DNA of 64,000 nt. Origin: Alphaproteobacteria bacterium (GTDB taxonomy: Bacteria; Pseudomonadota; Alphaproteobacteria; UBA828). The translations under genes were made by a program, and so were the position numbers. Below are positions 48,009-57,166 of this stretch, one piece after another. The stretch covers positions 186,001-250,000 of the forward strand of contig JAJDUK010000063.1 in NCBI GenBank assembly GCA_022826665.1. The letters are read 5' to 3'. The notes under the pieces were generated by a model. It worked only from the letters and a program-made list of their open reading frames with translations. It was not told where the DNA came from and made no database searches. Numbering within the stretch: the stretch's first letter is position 1; each line of letters starts with the position of its first letter.

Positions 48009-50167
48009 CCGTCGTGCGGTTCGCCGCCGTCGTCGCCTGCGACCGCAAGCCGCGGCTCGCGCCGTGCCGTGCCGCGCCCGGAGAGCGACGGGTTGGTCAT
48101 GAAGAAGCGGTGGGCGTTGAAGGGCTCGCCGTCGGGCGCCAAGCGAGAGAAGGCGCCGTCAGCATCCAGCGTCCAGCTTTGTTCGTTGTCCCTGAAGTTC
48201 GCGGTCATAATCTGATCGAGAATCTGCTCGTGTACCGTCGGGTTCTCGATCGGCACCATCATTTCCACTCGTCGGTCCAGATTGCGCCCCATCCAGTCGG
48301 CGGACGAGATGTACACCTTGGCTTGGGGCGACGGCAGGCCGTGGCCTGCGCCGAAGCACATGATTCGGGAGTGTTCGAGGAAGCGGCCGACGATGCTCTT
48401 CACCCGGATGTTCTCCGAGAGACCCGGCACGCCTGGTCTCAGGCAGCAGATGCCGCGCACCACCATATCGATGGAGACGCCTGCGGCAGCGGCAGCATAG
48501 AGCGCCTCGATCACGTCGGGGTCGACCAGGGAGTTGAGCTTCAACCAGATCGCCGCCGGCCGGCCGGCGAGGGCATGGGCGATCTCCTCTTCGATCAGCT
48601 CATCGATGGCGGGCCGCAAACCGAGCGGCGCGACCGCAATCTTCTCGTAGCGCTCGGGTGCGGCTCCCCCCGTCAGATAATTGAAGAGCAGCGCCGCGTC
48701 GCGGCAGAGCGCCGGATCGCAGGTGAAGAACGAAAGGTCGGTGTAGATCGCGGCGGTGATCGGGTGATAGTTGCCGGTGCCGTAGTGCACGTAGCTGCGC
48801 AGGCCGTCAGCCTCGCGGCGGGCCACCAGCGATGCCTTGGCGTGGGTCTTGAGGTCCATGAAGCCGTAGACCACCTGGGCGCCGGCGCGCTCCAGGTCGC
48901 GCGCCCAACGGATGTTCGCGGCCTCGTCGAACCTGGCCTTGAGCTCGACCAGAGCGGTGACCGACTTGCCCGCCTCCGCCGCTTCGATCAGCGCGTTGAT
49001 AATGGGGGAATCGTTGCTGGTGCGATAGAGGGTCTGCTTGATCGCGATCACGTCCGGGTCCCGCGCCGCCTGGCGCAGGAACTGGACGACGACGTCGAAG
49101 CTCTCGTAGGGGTGGTGGACGACGATATCCTTGGCCTTGATCGCGGCGAAGCAATCGCCGCCAAAGTCCCTGATCCGCTCGGGGAAGCGCGCGCGGTAGG
49201 GCGTGAACTCGAGATCGGCCCGGCCGCACTTGATGAGCATGGCCGTGTCCGCAAGCCCCAGAATCCCTTCGACCTTGACCACGTCGCGCCGGTCGACGTG
49301 AAGCTGGTCGGCGAGGAAGTCCAGCATGCTCAAGGGCATTGTGGAGTCCACCTCGAGCCGGATGACGCTGCCGCGCCGGCGCCGCTTGAGCGCGCTCTCG
49401 AACGAGCGCACCAGATCCTCGGCCTCTTCCTCCAGCTCGATATCGCTGTCCCGGACCACCCGGAAGCGCCCCACCGCGCTCGGGGCGAAGCCAGGGAACA
49501 GCCGGTCGAGGTAGAGCTCCACCACGTCCTCCAGCGCGATGAAGCGGATTTCGCCCCGCTCGCCCTCGGGCAGGCGGATGAAGCGCTCCACCTGGCTCGG
49601 GACGCGCACCAGCGAAGGGACCAGGCGCCGGGTGCCCTTCTCGACCAGCTCCAGCGCCAGGCTGAAGCCCAAATTCGGAATGAACGGGAACGGGTGCGCC
49701 GGATCGATGGCGAGCGGCGTCAACACCGGGAAGAGGCGGTCGATGAAGTAGCCGTCAAGCCAGCGCCGTTCGTCCTCCCTGAGCCGGTCGGCCGAGAGGA
49801 TTGCGATGCCCGCATCGGCCAGCTCCGCCCGGAGTTCGAGCCAGCGCTCCTGCTGCTGCGCCATCAGCGCGTTGGCGCGCTCGTTGACGGCGCGGATTTG
49901 TGCAATGGGGCTCAGACCGTCCTGGGACGATTCGAGGATGCCCGCCTCGACCTGGCCGTGCAGGCCGGCGACGCGGACCATGTAGAACTCATCGAGATTC
50001 GACCCCGAGATCGAGAGGAAACGCAGGCGTTCGAGCACGGGATGGTCGAGGTTCTCGGCCTCCTCCATCACCCGCTCGTTGAAGGCGAGCCAGCTCAGCT
50101 CACGGTTGATGAACTTGTCGGCCGGCGCGAAGCTTTGCGCCTCGGTGGCCCGCTTGGCTCTCGCCAT
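48005..50167 (-). CDS. ppk: Polyphosphate kinase 1
   Basis: The 720-residue PPK1 polymerises the gamma-phosphate of ATP into polyphosphate. The N-terminal domain begins [20 protein letters not shown]. The phospholipase-D-like C-terminal domains carry the phosphorylated-His region [16 protein letters not shown] with [25 protein letters not shown] and [22 protein letters not shown] are also typical. All catalytic segments are intact. A 105-base gap separates it from the upstream hda-like gene and may hold a separate promoter. Confidence 0.96.
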   Translation of the reverse strand: MARAKRATEAQSFAPADKFINRELSWLAFNERVMEEAENLDHPVLERLRFLSISGSNLDEFYMVRVAGLHGQVEAGILESSQDGLSPIAQIRAVNERANALMAQQQERWLELRAELADAGIAILSADRLREDERRWLDGYFIDRLFPVLTPLAIDPAHPFPFIPNLGFSLALELVEKGTRRLVPSLVRVPSQVERFIRLPEGERGEIRFIALEDVVELYLDRLFPGFAPSAVGRFRVVRDSDIELEEEAEDLVRSFESALKRRRRGSVIRLEVDSTMPLSMLDFLADQLHVDRRDVVKVEGILGLADTAMLIKCGRADLEFTPYRARFPERIRDFGGDCFAAIKAKDIVVHHPYESFDVVVQFLRQAARDPDVIAIKQTLYRTSNDSPIINALIEAAEAGKSVTALVELKARFDEAANIRWARDLERAGAQVVYGFMDLKTHAKASLVARREADGLRSYVHYGTGNYHPITAAIYTDLSFFTCDPALCRDAALLFNYLTGGAAPERYEKIAVAPLGLRPAIDELIEEEIAHALAGRPAAIWLKLNSLVDPDVIEALYAAAAAGVSIDMVVRGICCLRPGVPGLSENIRVKSIVGRFLEHSRIMCFGAGHGLPSPQAKVYISSADWMGRNLDRRVEMMVPIENPTVHEQILDQIMTANFRDNEQSWTLDADGAFSRLAPDGEPFNAHRFFMTNPSLSGRGTARREPRLAVAGDDGGEPHDG

Positions 50168-50272
50168 TCGGCTGCTCCCGCGTCCCCTCTACTTGGTTTG
50201 ATTCGCAGCTTCTTACAATACGGTCATTGCCGCGGCGTGACAAAAATACGCCGGCTGGGGCGGTGCTGCGCA

Positions 50273-50974
50273 TCAAGCCCGCGGCGACGCCACGTCTTCG
50301 CCTTCGTCCAGCGCAAGCACCGCGCGCACGAGCGGCACGGTGACCGCCCTGCCCTCGGCGAGCGCCGCGCGGTCAAGGCGCTCGACGAGGCGGGCCACAG
50401 CCTCGAATGTGCGCTCGATTCGGGGCACGACATAGGCCGGCACCTCGGGCGCCACGGTGATCTGCCGGTCGCCGAAGAGCTTGAGAATGAGAGCTGCGAG
50501 CAGCGCATCGTCCGGCAGACCGAGCGCCACTGCCGGCGCGAGCCTGAGGCGGGAGGCAAGGTCGGGGAGCGCGAGCGGCCAGCGTGCCGGCGGGGCCGAG
50601 GCGGTGAGCAGCAAATGGCCGCCCCGCTCGGCAACAGCGTTGTAGGTATGCAGGAGAGCGCGCTCATCGATCGGCCCGCCGAGCCTGTCGATGACCAGCG
50701 CCGGCACTTTTCCGGTATCGGGCACGACGTCGGCAAGGCGGGCTGCCGGGACGATCTCTGCGCCGGTCCGCCTGCGCCACACCTCGGCGAGATGGCTCTT
50801 GCCCGAGCCCGGCGGACCGTGGATCACGAGCGCGGGGCCCGGCCAGTCCGGCCAGCGGTCGAGCCAGGCGACCGCCTCCTCGTTGCAAGGCGCGACCATA
50901 AAATCCTCCCGCCGGAGCGCCGGTCGGACGCCCCAGTCGAAGGTGCGCTGCCGCCCGAGGTCCGCCTTGGCCAT
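50273..50974 (-). CDS. Hda-like regulatory inactivator of DnaA
   Basis: The 233-residue AAA+ protein resembles the DnaA ATPase core without the DNA-binding domain. It begins RQRTFDWGVRPALRREDFMVAPCNEEAVAWL, has Walker A VIHGPPGSGKSHLAEVW and sensor-type LLLTASAPPARWPLALPDLASRLRL. The Walker B position reads ALVIDRLG, less acidic than in DnaA. Hda proteins with the sliding clamp stimulate ATP hydrolysis by DnaA after initiation. Placement beside the DUF2066 gene and ppk is typical of alphaproteobacterial HdaA. A long antisense frame here is a shadow. Confidence 0.87.
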   Translation of the reverse strand: MAKADLGRQRTFDWGVRPALRREDFMVAPCNEEAVAWLDRWPDWPGPALVIHGPPGSGKSHLAEVWRRRTGAEIVPAARLADVVPDTGKVPALVIDRLGGPIDERALLHTYNAVAERGGHLLLTASAPPARWPLALPDLASRLRLAPAVALGLPDDALLAALILKLFGDRQITVAPEVPAYVVPRIERTFEAVARLVERLDRAALAEGRAVTVPLVRAVLALDEGEDVASPRA

Positions 50975-50985
50975 GATCCGGTGCC

Positions 50986-52164
50986 TTACTCGCCCTCACC
51001 CGGGACTGGCGTGTCGGGTTCCACCGGCTCCGGGGGTGTTGCGCGACCACGCAGCCACCAGCCATCTTCCTCGGGCGCAAGGTCGAGGTCGTCCTGGCCG
51101 AGGGCAAGGCGGAGCTGGTCCTCCGTACCATGATAGCGGAGGGTTAGCCTGCCTTCGCGCCGCGAGAGCGAGTCGATCTCGACCGATGCGACCATGGCAA
51201 GCGTCGCGAGGCGCCGCTGGATCGACACCCATTCGCCGAGGCTCGCGATCGGCACCCTCGCCCGGAGCACCCGCTGCTCGTCGTAGCGAATCAGGTTGGC
51301 GGCCTTCCAGTCATCCTCCAGCAAGATGATGACTCTGTCGGTGCCGCGCTTGAGCAGCGCCCGTTCGCTCTCCCCCTCGCGGCCGATCAGCGTTTTCTGG
51401 ATGGCCCGGCTCTCTTCGGCCGCGATCCTGAGCAGCGAGAGCGTGAGCGCCCGGCCTGCGGTAGGGGCGTCGTCGTCGCTCTCCGCGGCAGGCGCGGACG
51501 GTTTTGCCACGGCAGCGGAGCCGGAAAGGCCGGCGACGGCGACCGCGACTTCGCTCGTGCCGTAGAGCGCGGCGAGCGCGGTGAGCGCTTCGGCATCCGA
51601 CGCCAACGCCCGCGCGGCGTCCACCGTGCCGAGATCGATGACATCGCCGAGCGGCAGAAGGATCGGCACCAAGCCGCCGTGCGGCGGGCGCTCCTCCCAC
51701 GCTTGGCGCCAGCGATTGCCGTCCTCCCACAGCAGGATACCGCCGGGGTCGCGCTGAACCGCAACTACCAGCACCGGCTTGCTCAGGGTCTCGGCATAGG
51801 GGACGCCGCTCACGCGCAGCAGGCGGCGCACCTCGGTTGGGTCGAAATCCACCGTCAAGGACGCGCGGTAGCGGGTGGTCGAGACCAGCTCGCGGTCGAT
51901 GGCGAAGCCTGCCACCATCGTCGCAATAATGTTGTCGGGCGGTGGGGGCAGGTCCGTTCCCACGACCGTGAGCCGACGCAAGAGAGTGTCCAACGCGGCG
52001 CGCTGGCCGGCGGCGATGGCGAGCTCGCGCGCCTCCGCTGCCGATGCGGCTTCGGCGTCGACGGGAACGTGCGCGACGGTGAACACCGAGTCCGCCCGCG
52101 TGGCGCCGCAAGCGAGGAGCAGCGCCAGCGCGCACATGAGCGCGATGCGAGCCGGTCCACACAT
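50986..52164 (-). CDS. DUF2066-family exported protein
   Basis: The 392-residue protein has a Sec-type signal peptide: basic-poor n-region, LMCALALLLACGATRA core, likely cleavage after TRA. The mature part begins DSVFTVAHVPVDAEAASAAEARELAIAAGQRAALDTLLRRL, the pattern of DUF2066 proteins, whose function is not known. The C-terminus is acidic and Pro-rich. I start at ATG 52164; upstream codons in the same frame lie antisense to purN. It is 11 bases upstream of the hda-like gene and divergent from purN. Confidence 0.82.
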   Translation of the reverse strand: MCGPARIALMCALALLLACGATRADSVFTVAHVPVDAEAASAAEARELAIAAGQRAALDTLLRRLTVVGTDLPPPPDNIIATMVAGFAIDRELVSTTRYRASLTVDFDPTEVRRLLRVSGVPYAETLSKPVLVVAVQRDPGGILLWEDGNRWRQAWEERPPHGGLVPILLPLGDVIDLGTVDAARALASDAEALTALAALYGTSEVAVAVAGLSGSAAVAKPSAPAAESDDDAPTAGRALTLSLLRIAAEESRAIQKTLIGREGESERALLKRGTDRVIILLEDDWKAANLIRYDEQRVLRARVPIASLGEWVSIQRRLATLAMVASVEIDSLSRREGRLTLRYHGTEDQLRLALGQDDLDLAPEEDGWWLRGRATPPEPVEPDTPVPGEGE

Positions 52165-52290
52165 GATCGAGCCCGGAATACTCACTAGTGTCACGTTTCG
52201 GGGCCGGCGGCGACCGAAACCCGAGTGGCAGGGTATCATGGCGCCCGCAGCCAAGCGACCGGCAGCGGCCGGAAGACGGCGGGGGACCAC

Positions 52291-52944
52291 ATGGCGCGGC
52301 TCAAATTGGGCGTCCTGATCTCGGGCAGTGGGACCAATTTGCAGGCCCTGATCGACGATTGTACCCGCGCGGACGCCGAGAGCGAGATCGTGCTGGTTCT
52401 CTCCAACCGGGCCGACGCCTTCGGCCTCACGCGCGCCGAACGCGCAGGCCTGTCCCATCGCGTGATCGACCACCGGGAGTATGAATCCCGTGAGGTCTTC
52501 GAGCAGGCGCTCACCGAGGCGCTCGAGGCGAGCGGGGTCGAGCTGGTCTGTCTCGCCGGATTCATGCGCGTGCTCACGGCGGATTTCGTCGAGCGCTGGC
52601 GCGACCGGCTGATCAACATCCACCCTTCGCTGCTGCCCGCCTTCAAGGGGCTCGATACCCACGCTAGGGCCATCGAGGCTGGGGTTCGATTTGCTGGATG
52701 CACGGTCCACTTCGTCCGACCCGACGTGGACAGCGGGCCGATCATCGTTCAGGCGGCCGTGCCGGTCTTGCCTGAGGACACGGCGGAGAGCCTTGCGGCC
52801 CGGGTGCTGCGCGAGGAGCATCGCTGTCTGCCGCTCGCCGTGCGCCTCATCGCCGAGCGCCGCATATCGGTCCTGGACGAGCGCTGCGTCATCGATGCGG
52901 CGGCACCTGAAGATACCCTCATCAACCCGGCGCCAGCTCCATAG
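52291..52944 (+). CDS. purN: Phosphoribosylglycinamide formyltransferase (GART)
   Basis: The 217-residue protein transfers a formyl group from 10-formyl-tetrahydrofolate to GAR in purine synthesis. It has LGVLISGSGTNLQALIDDC at the N-terminus, the catalytic segment VCLAGFMRVLTADFVERW, and INIHPSLLPAFKGLDTHARA with GCTVHFVRPDVDSGPIIVQA (Asn, His, Asp active site). I start at ATG 52291, after GGGGGAC. purM, often just upstream in related bacteria, is absent here; a divergent DUF2066 gene is found instead. Confidence 0.95.
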   Translation: MARLKLGVLISGSGTNLQALIDDCTRADAESEIVLVLSNRADAFGLTRAERAGLSHRVIDHREYESREVFEQALTEALEASGVELVCLAGFMRVLTADFVERWRDRLINIHPSLLPAFKGLDTHARAIEAGVRFAGCTVHFVRPDVDSGPIIVQAAVPVLPEDTAESLAARVLREEHRCLPLAVRLIAERRISVLDERCVIDAAAPEDTLINPAPAP

Positions 52945-52948
52945 GCGA

Positions 52949-52978
52949 AGGGCCCGGAACCGTCCGGCTCCGGGCCCT
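52949..52978. terminator. Bidirectional hairpin between purN and phasin genes
   Basis: AGGGCCCGGA (52949-52958) pairs perfectly with TCCGGGCCCT (52969-52978) around a 10-base loop, 5 bases after the purN stop and 23 bases before the convergent phasin stop. No long T-run, but position and stem strength fit a shared terminator. Confidence 0.65.
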
Positions 52979-53000
52979 CGATAACGGCTGGTGGGCCCCG

Positions 53001-53414
53001 TTAGGCGGCGGGCTTGCCGTAGCGCTCGACCAGGTCCTCGGCACGCGCACGGATTGGCTCCATCGCGTCGCCGGTGGACTTGACGGTCATGTCGGCGATG
53101 CGGTTGCCCGCAGCCATCGTGCGCTCGAACGCGCCCTTCGCGGCCCCGGTCTGGGCATCGGTAAGTTCGGCCCAGCTACGCGCACCCATCAGCGCCTCGG
53201 CGGCGTCAGTCTGGGCAGCCATCGCCTCCTTGGCGAAGCCGAACCAGGCGCTGCCGATGGCGCCATAGCCCTTGGCCGCGATTGTCGAGGCCTGGACGAA
53301 GCTGTCGAGGCTCGCACGGCCCTCATCGGCCATGGTGTCGAAGGAGAATGCGCCGTTCCAGGCGGTCTTGGAGTTGGCAGTGGCCTTGCTCGCGGCGTCG
53401 GTCTTGGTGGTCAT
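53001..53414 (-). CDS. Phasin-family protein
   Basis: The 137-residue Ala-rich helical protein has the phasin (PhaP-like) pattern: WNGAFSFDTMADEGRASLDSFVQASTIAAKGYGAIGSAWFGFAK, then EAMAAQTDAAEALMGARSWAELTDAQTGAAKGAFER. Phasins coat polyhydroxyalkanoate granules. I prefer ATG 53414 with AGGG eight bases upstream over the GTG at 53423. TGC-rich inverted repeats upstream could be the site of a PhaR-type repressor. No PHA synthase is in the window. Confidence 0.85.
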   Translation of the reverse strand: MTTKTDAASKATANSKTAWNGAFSFDTMADEGRASLDSFVQASTIAAKGYGAIGSAWFGFAKEAMAAQTDAAEALMGARSWAELTDAQTGAAKGAFERTMAAGNRIADMTVKSTGDAMEPIRARAEDLVERYGKPAA

Positions 53415-53480
53415 CGCGTTCACCCTATCGTTTTGCGGTTGTTCCTGACGAGGCGCCCCGCTCTATGACGCTTGGTCATA

Positions 53481-53509
53481 TTGCGATGCAGCATCATGTT
53501 GCAGCGCAA
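53481..53509. promoter_or_regulatory. Candidate PhaR-type operator upstream of phasin
   Basis: TTGC-GAT-GCAG (53481-53491) and TTGC-AGC-GCAA (53499-53509) are two inverted repeats, 18 bases centre to centre, in an AT-rich promoter-like region 67-95 bases upstream of the phasin start. They resemble the CTGC-N3/4-GCAG sites described for PhaR regulators of phasin genes in alphaproteobacteria. No binding data here. Confidence 0.4.
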
Positions 53510-53554
53510 TATAGTCGAGGCGCGCGGCCGGTCAAGACCCCTTGACACTTATAT

Positions 53555-53761
53555 TTTTCTCCCCAGCAGCCGGGCGACGCGGGTGCGCTGGCGGACGCTC
53601 TGCAAGAGGCACTGGGGGCAGGCGCGGCCGAGCGAAAGAGCACGGCCGCGGCGGGCCAAGCCCACGTGCGTCACAATTTCACGCTCGAAGGGATGTGCGG
53701 CGCGACCCTCGACGTTTACCGGGAACTGTTGCCTGCTTCATCGCAATACCGGTCGGCGCCG
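53555..53761 (+). pseudogene. Relic of the C-terminus of a family-4 glycosyltransferase
   Basis: One frame from about 53555 reads FSPQQPGDAGALADALQEAL, followed by an Ala-rich stretch and HVRHNFTLEGMCGATLDVYR and ELLPASS. This is the usual ending of GT4 glycosyltransferases (PGDAxALAxAL ... F(T/S)LExM(C)xxTLxVYREL). The catalytic domain is absent: immediately upstream are TGA 53543 and the phasin promoter. The frame runs on without a stop into the following SDR gene. It is interpreted as a deletion remnant. Confidence 0.65.
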
Positions 53762-53821
53762 GCTGGACAAGCGCGTGCGGGCGTCCGACACTCCAAACCG
53801 GACACACGCAGGGTCGAGGAC

Positions 53822-54583
53822 ATGGATCTCAAGCTCGACGACAAGAAGGCCATCGTAACCGGCGGCACGCGGGGGATCGGCCACGCGATCGCGCGTAGGC
53901 TCGCGCTGGAGGGCTGCGGGGTCGGCATTTGCGCCCGCGGCGGCGCCAAGCTCGAGGCCGTGCTGGCGGCGTTCGCGGGAGAGGGCCTCAATGTCATCGG
54001 AACCACCTGCGACGTCGCGGACGGCGACGCCGTGCGGCAATGGACCGCGGCGATGGCGCAGCAGCTCGGCGGCATCGATATCGTGGTGGCCAACGTGAGC
54101 GCGATCGCTGGAGCGCCGGACGAAGACTCCTGGCGGGCCGCGCTCGAGGTCGACATGCTGGGCACCGTGCGTACGGTCGAGGCGGCCATGCCGCACCTGG
54201 AGACGTCGGAGGCCGCGGCGATCGTCACCGTATCGAGCACGGCGGGCGTTGAGAGCTTCGGCGGGGTCAGACCCTACAACTCGATCAAGGCCGCTCTGAT
54301 CAACTACACCTCCAATCTGGCCACCGTGCTCGCCGAACGCGGCATCCGCGTGAACTGCGTCTCGCCGGGCACGATCTATTTCGAGGACGGCGTTTGGGGC
54401 CAGCGTCAGCGGGAGAATCCGGAGCGCTACAATGCTGCGCTCGCACTCAACCCCACCGGCCGGATGGGCACGCCCGAGGAGGTCGCCGATGCGGTCGCCT
54501 TCCTCGCGAGCCCAGTCTCGAGCTTCACCACGGGCGCCAACCTGATCGTCGACGGCGGGCTCACCAAGCGCGTGCAGTTCTAA
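53822..54583 (+). CDS. Short-chain dehydrogenase/reductase
   Basis: The 253-residue classical SDR has cofactor motif AIVTGGTRGIGHAIARRLA, catalytic S139, Y152 and K156 (VTVSSTAG ... PYNSIKAAL) and the C-terminal signature FLASPVSSFTTGANLIVDGG. The usual NNAG is replaced by ANVSA near residue 90, as in several FabG-like relatives. I start at ATG 53822; the 52 in-frame codons upstream are the glycosyltransferase relic. The luciferase-like monooxygenase gene follows after 47 bases on the same strand, so a joint catabolic role is plausible but unproven. Confidence 0.9.
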   Translation: MDLKLDDKKAIVTGGTRGIGHAIARRLALEGCGVGICARGGAKLEAVLAAFAGEGLNVIGTTCDVADGDAVRQWTAAMAQQLGGIDIVVANVSAIAGAPDEDSWRAALEVDMLGTVRTVEAAMPHLETSEAAAIVTVSSTAGVESFGGVRPYNSIKAALINYTSNLATVLAERGIRVNCVSPGTIYFEDGVWGQRQRENPERYNAALALNPTGRMGTPEEVADAVAFLASPVSSFTTGANLIVDGGLTKRVQF

Positions 54584-54630
54584 CACCGCCGCCGCGCCGG
54601 CCGGCGAGCGCCGACGGATGGAGGAGAGCC

Positions 54631-55737
54631 ATGGATGTTGGCGCGTTCATGATGCCCAACCACCCGCCAGGCCGCGACTTCGGCGAGGGCCACGAGCACG
54701 ATCTCGACACGCTCGCCTTCCTCGACCGCATCGGCTTCGCCGAGGCATGGATCGGCTGCCACTACACGGTGCCGACCGAGCCATGCCCCGCGCCCGACCT
54801 GCTGGTCGCCCAGGCGCTGCTGCGCACCGAACGCATCCGGGTCTCGCCGGGCGGCTACATGCTGCCCTTCCACCACCCGGCCGAACTGGCGCACCGGATC
54901 GCCTGGCTCGACCATATCGGGCGCGGGCGCTGCTACATCGGGGTGGGCTCAAGCGGGATTCCGACCGACTGGCTGATGTTCGACATCGATGGGTTCGCCG
55001 GCCAGAACCGAGAGATGACCGAGGAATCCCTCGACATCATGATGCGCTTCTGGGAGAGCGACGGCCCCTTCGAGTATTGCGGCAAGTACTGGACCGCACG
55101 CCGGCCGGAGGGCGTGCTCGATGGGAACTACGGGTACCACATCGGCACATTCACCAAGCCGCACCCGCAGATCGCGATCGCCGGCTTCAGCCCGGATTCA
55201 CCCACGCTGGTGCTCGCCGGCCGTCGCGGCTTCATTCCGCTCAGCCTGAGCTACAGCGATGTCTACCTCGCCGGACACTGGGCCTCGGTCGAGCGCGGCG
55301 CGGCGGAGGCCGGCCGCACCCCGGACCGCAACGCCTGGCGCATCGGGCGGGACATCTACGTCGCGGAGACTGACGCAGAGGCGTGGGACAAGGTGGTCAA
55401 CGGCGCCATCGGCGCGCACTACCGCAGTTTCTGGCTGCCGGTGCTCAGGCACATCGGCATGCTCTCGGCCTGCAAGCACCACCCCGACGTGGCCGATTCC
55501 GACGTCACGGTCGAGTACATCGCCGAGCACTGCATGGCGGTGGGCAGTCCGCGCACCGTCGAGCGCAAGGTCGCCGCCATGTTGGAGGCCTCGGGCGGGT
55601 TCGGCACCCTGTTGGTGATCTCCTACGACCACCTGGACGACATGGAAGGGTGGCGCGATTCCATGCGCGCGCTTGCCGGGGAGGTCATGCCCGCGTTTGC
55701 CGACGTTGCCGCCGCCGGGGATCGGGTGGCTCGGTAG
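54631..55737 (+). CDS. LLM-class flavin-dependent oxidoreductase (luciferase-like monooxygenase)
   Basis: The 368-residue TIM-barrel protein of the bacterial luciferase-like family starts MDVGAFMMPNHPPGRDFGEG. The family pattern LDRIGFAEAWIGCHYT, LAHRIAWLDHIGRGRCYIGVGSSG, and EESLDIMMRFWESDGPFEYCGKYW is clear. Members oxidise varied substrates with reduced FMN and oxygen. Substrate unknown; the long HYT/HEH-containing N-terminus resembles alkanal-monooxygenase-like members. It lies between an SDR and a branched-chain amino-acid type ABC transporter, suggesting uptake and degradation of one compound (inference). Confidence 0.9.
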   Translation: MDVGAFMMPNHPPGRDFGEGHEHDLDTLAFLDRIGFAEAWIGCHYTVPTEPCPAPDLLVAQALLRTERIRVSPGGYMLPFHHPAELAHRIAWLDHIGRGRCYIGVGSSGIPTDWLMFDIDGFAGQNREMTEESLDIMMRFWESDGPFEYCGKYWTARRPEGVLDGNYGYHIGTFTKPHPQIAIAGFSPDSPTLVLAGRRGFIPLSLSYSDVYLAGHWASVERGAAEAGRTPDRNAWRIGRDIYVAETDAEAWDKVVNGAIGAHYRSFWLPVLRHIGMLSACKHHPDVADSDVTVEYIAEHCMAVGSPRTVERKVAAMLEASGGFGTLLVISYDHLDDMEGWRDSMRALAGEVMPAFADVAAAGDRVAR

Positions 55738-55841
55738 ACTCCCGCCGCACATTCCGCCTAGAGTGCCGGCGGATATCGCAATGCCGTCGGGTGACGGCGC
55801 TGTAGAAGACCAACGTCCGGCCGTACAGGGAGGGAACCACG

Positions 55842-57044
55842 ATGCGGAAAATGACGTTGCTGGCAGGCGCGGCCGCGCTTGCTCTATCACTTGGCGTTGC
55901 CACGCCGAGCCAGGCTGCCGACGACGATATCGTCATCGGCTTCGCCATCGCGCTCAGCGGCTGGATGAACCAGTACGACGGCCCGCCGTCACGGTCGGCG
56001 AAGATGGCGATCAACGACATCAACGAAGCCGGCGGCGTGCTCGGCGGCCGCAATTTCACCTTCACCCAGTCCGACACCAAGTCGGAGGCGGCGGAAGGCG
56101 CGCGAGCCGGGCAGGAGGTGATCGCCGACGGCGCCAACTTCATGATCGTCTCGTGCGACTACGACATGGGCGCCGCCGCCGCGACGGTGGCGAACAGCAA
56201 CGAGATGGTGGTCATCTCGCTCTGTGCCTCCGACGCGAAGATGGGCGTGCAGGGCATCGGCCCCTACGCCTTCACCATGTCCAACTCGTCGCTCACCAGC
56301 GGCGCCGTGATTGCGGAGTGGGCGTGGAACAACAAGGGCTGGAAGACCGCCTACAGCCTGCTCGATACCTCGATCGAGTACGACAAGGCGATCTGCGCCG
56401 GCTTCAAGACACGCTTCGAGAAGCTGGGCGGCGTCATGCTGGGTGAGGACACCTTCAAGCAGGACGATGCGTCCATCGCCTCGCAGATCACACGTTTCAA
56501 GCAGGTGGCGGAGGAGAAGGGCGAGCCTGACCTGCTCCACGTCTGCTCCTACGGAGCCGGCGCGAACGCCGCGATCCGCCAGATCAGAGCGGCCGGCATC
56601 GACACGCCGATCTCGGGCGGCGATTCAATGGACGGCGACTACTGGACCGAGGCCATCGGCAACCTCAATGACCACTACACCGGCACTTACGGCTCGGTGT
56701 TCGGCGACGATCCTCGGCCCCGGGTCAACGAGTTCTTCGACCGCTACGAGGAAGTGCACGGCGAGCGGGTGTGCTGTTCGTTCGCCCTCTCGGGCTACAG
56801 CATCATCCAGGCGCTCGCCATCGCCATCGATCGGGCGGGCACCATCGACAGCGACGCGGTGCTGGCCGAGCTCAACAAGTTCGACAAGGAGCCGCTGCTG
56901 GTGGGTCCCACCACGTTCACCGAGGACCTGCACATCAACCTCGAGCGGCCCCAGGCGATCATCGGGATCAAGGACGGCAAGGGTTACTTCGTCGACCTGA
57001 TCCAGTTGCCGGAGCCGCCGCCGCTTCAGCTCATCTTCAAGTAG
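55842..57044 (+). CDS. Branched-chain amino-acid type ABC transporter substrate-binding protein
   Basis: The 400-residue periplasmic-binding protein has a Sec signal peptide (MRKMTLLAGAAALALSLGVA, cleavage likely after PSQA). The mature N-terminus IVIGFAIALSGWMNQYDGPP, then MAINDINEAGGVLGG and the two-lobe Peripla_BP_6 fold, fits the LivJ/K-AmiC group. The ligand may be an amino acid, amide or urea-like compound; specificity cannot be read from sequence. A hairpin follows its stop, before livH, as expected when the binding protein must be made in excess. Confidence 0.92.
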   Translation: MRKMTLLAGAAALALSLGVATPSQAADDDIVIGFAIALSGWMNQYDGPPSRSAKMAINDINEAGGVLGGRNFTFTQSDTKSEAAEGARAGQEVIADGANFMIVSCDYDMGAAAATVANSNEMVVISLCASDAKMGVQGIGPYAFTMSNSSLTSGAVIAEWAWNNKGWKTAYSLLDTSIEYDKAICAGFKTRFEKLGGVMLGEDTFKQDDASIASQITRFKQVAEEKGEPDLLHVCSYGAGANAAIRQIRAAGIDTPISGGDSMDGDYWTEAIGNLNDHYTGTYGSVFGDDPRPRVNEFFDRYEEVHGERVCCSFALSGYSIIQALAIAIDRAGTIDSDAVLAELNKFDKEPLLVGPTTFTEDLHINLERPQAIIGIKDGKGYFVDLIQLPEPPPLQLIFK

Positions 57045-57057
57045 GCACAGACCCGGT

Positions 57058-57092
57058 GGGCGGTCCGCGAAACCCAGTCTCGCGGGCCGCCC
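57058..57092 (+). terminator. Attenuator-like hairpin between binding-protein gene and livH
   Basis: GGGCGGTCCGCGA (57058-57070) pairs with TCGCGGGCCGCCC (57080-57092), 13 pairs including one G-T, around a 9-base loop; CCGTTTTCCC follows. Position 14 bases after the stop fits partial termination or protection of the upstream mRNA. Confidence 0.5.
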
Positions 57093-57166
57093 CCGTTTTC
57101 CCGGTCGCGGCGCCGCGGCCGACGGCCGCCGCCTGACACCGCCAGTCGTTCGAGGGGCCTTCTTCG

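Noticed and set aside
50168-50272. Pho box upstream of ppk
   Set aside because: A TGTCAC...AATGAC arrangement is present, but spacing and sequence do not fit the Pho-box consensus well.
48014-51133. Plus-strand open frame of over 1000 codons
   Set aside because: Lies antisense to ppk and the hda-like gene, both with clear motifs; long antisense frames are expected at this GC content.
53666-53821. 52-codon N-terminal extension of the SDR
   Set aside because: The extra residues match a glycosyltransferase tail, not an SDR; the Rossmann fold starts at 53822.
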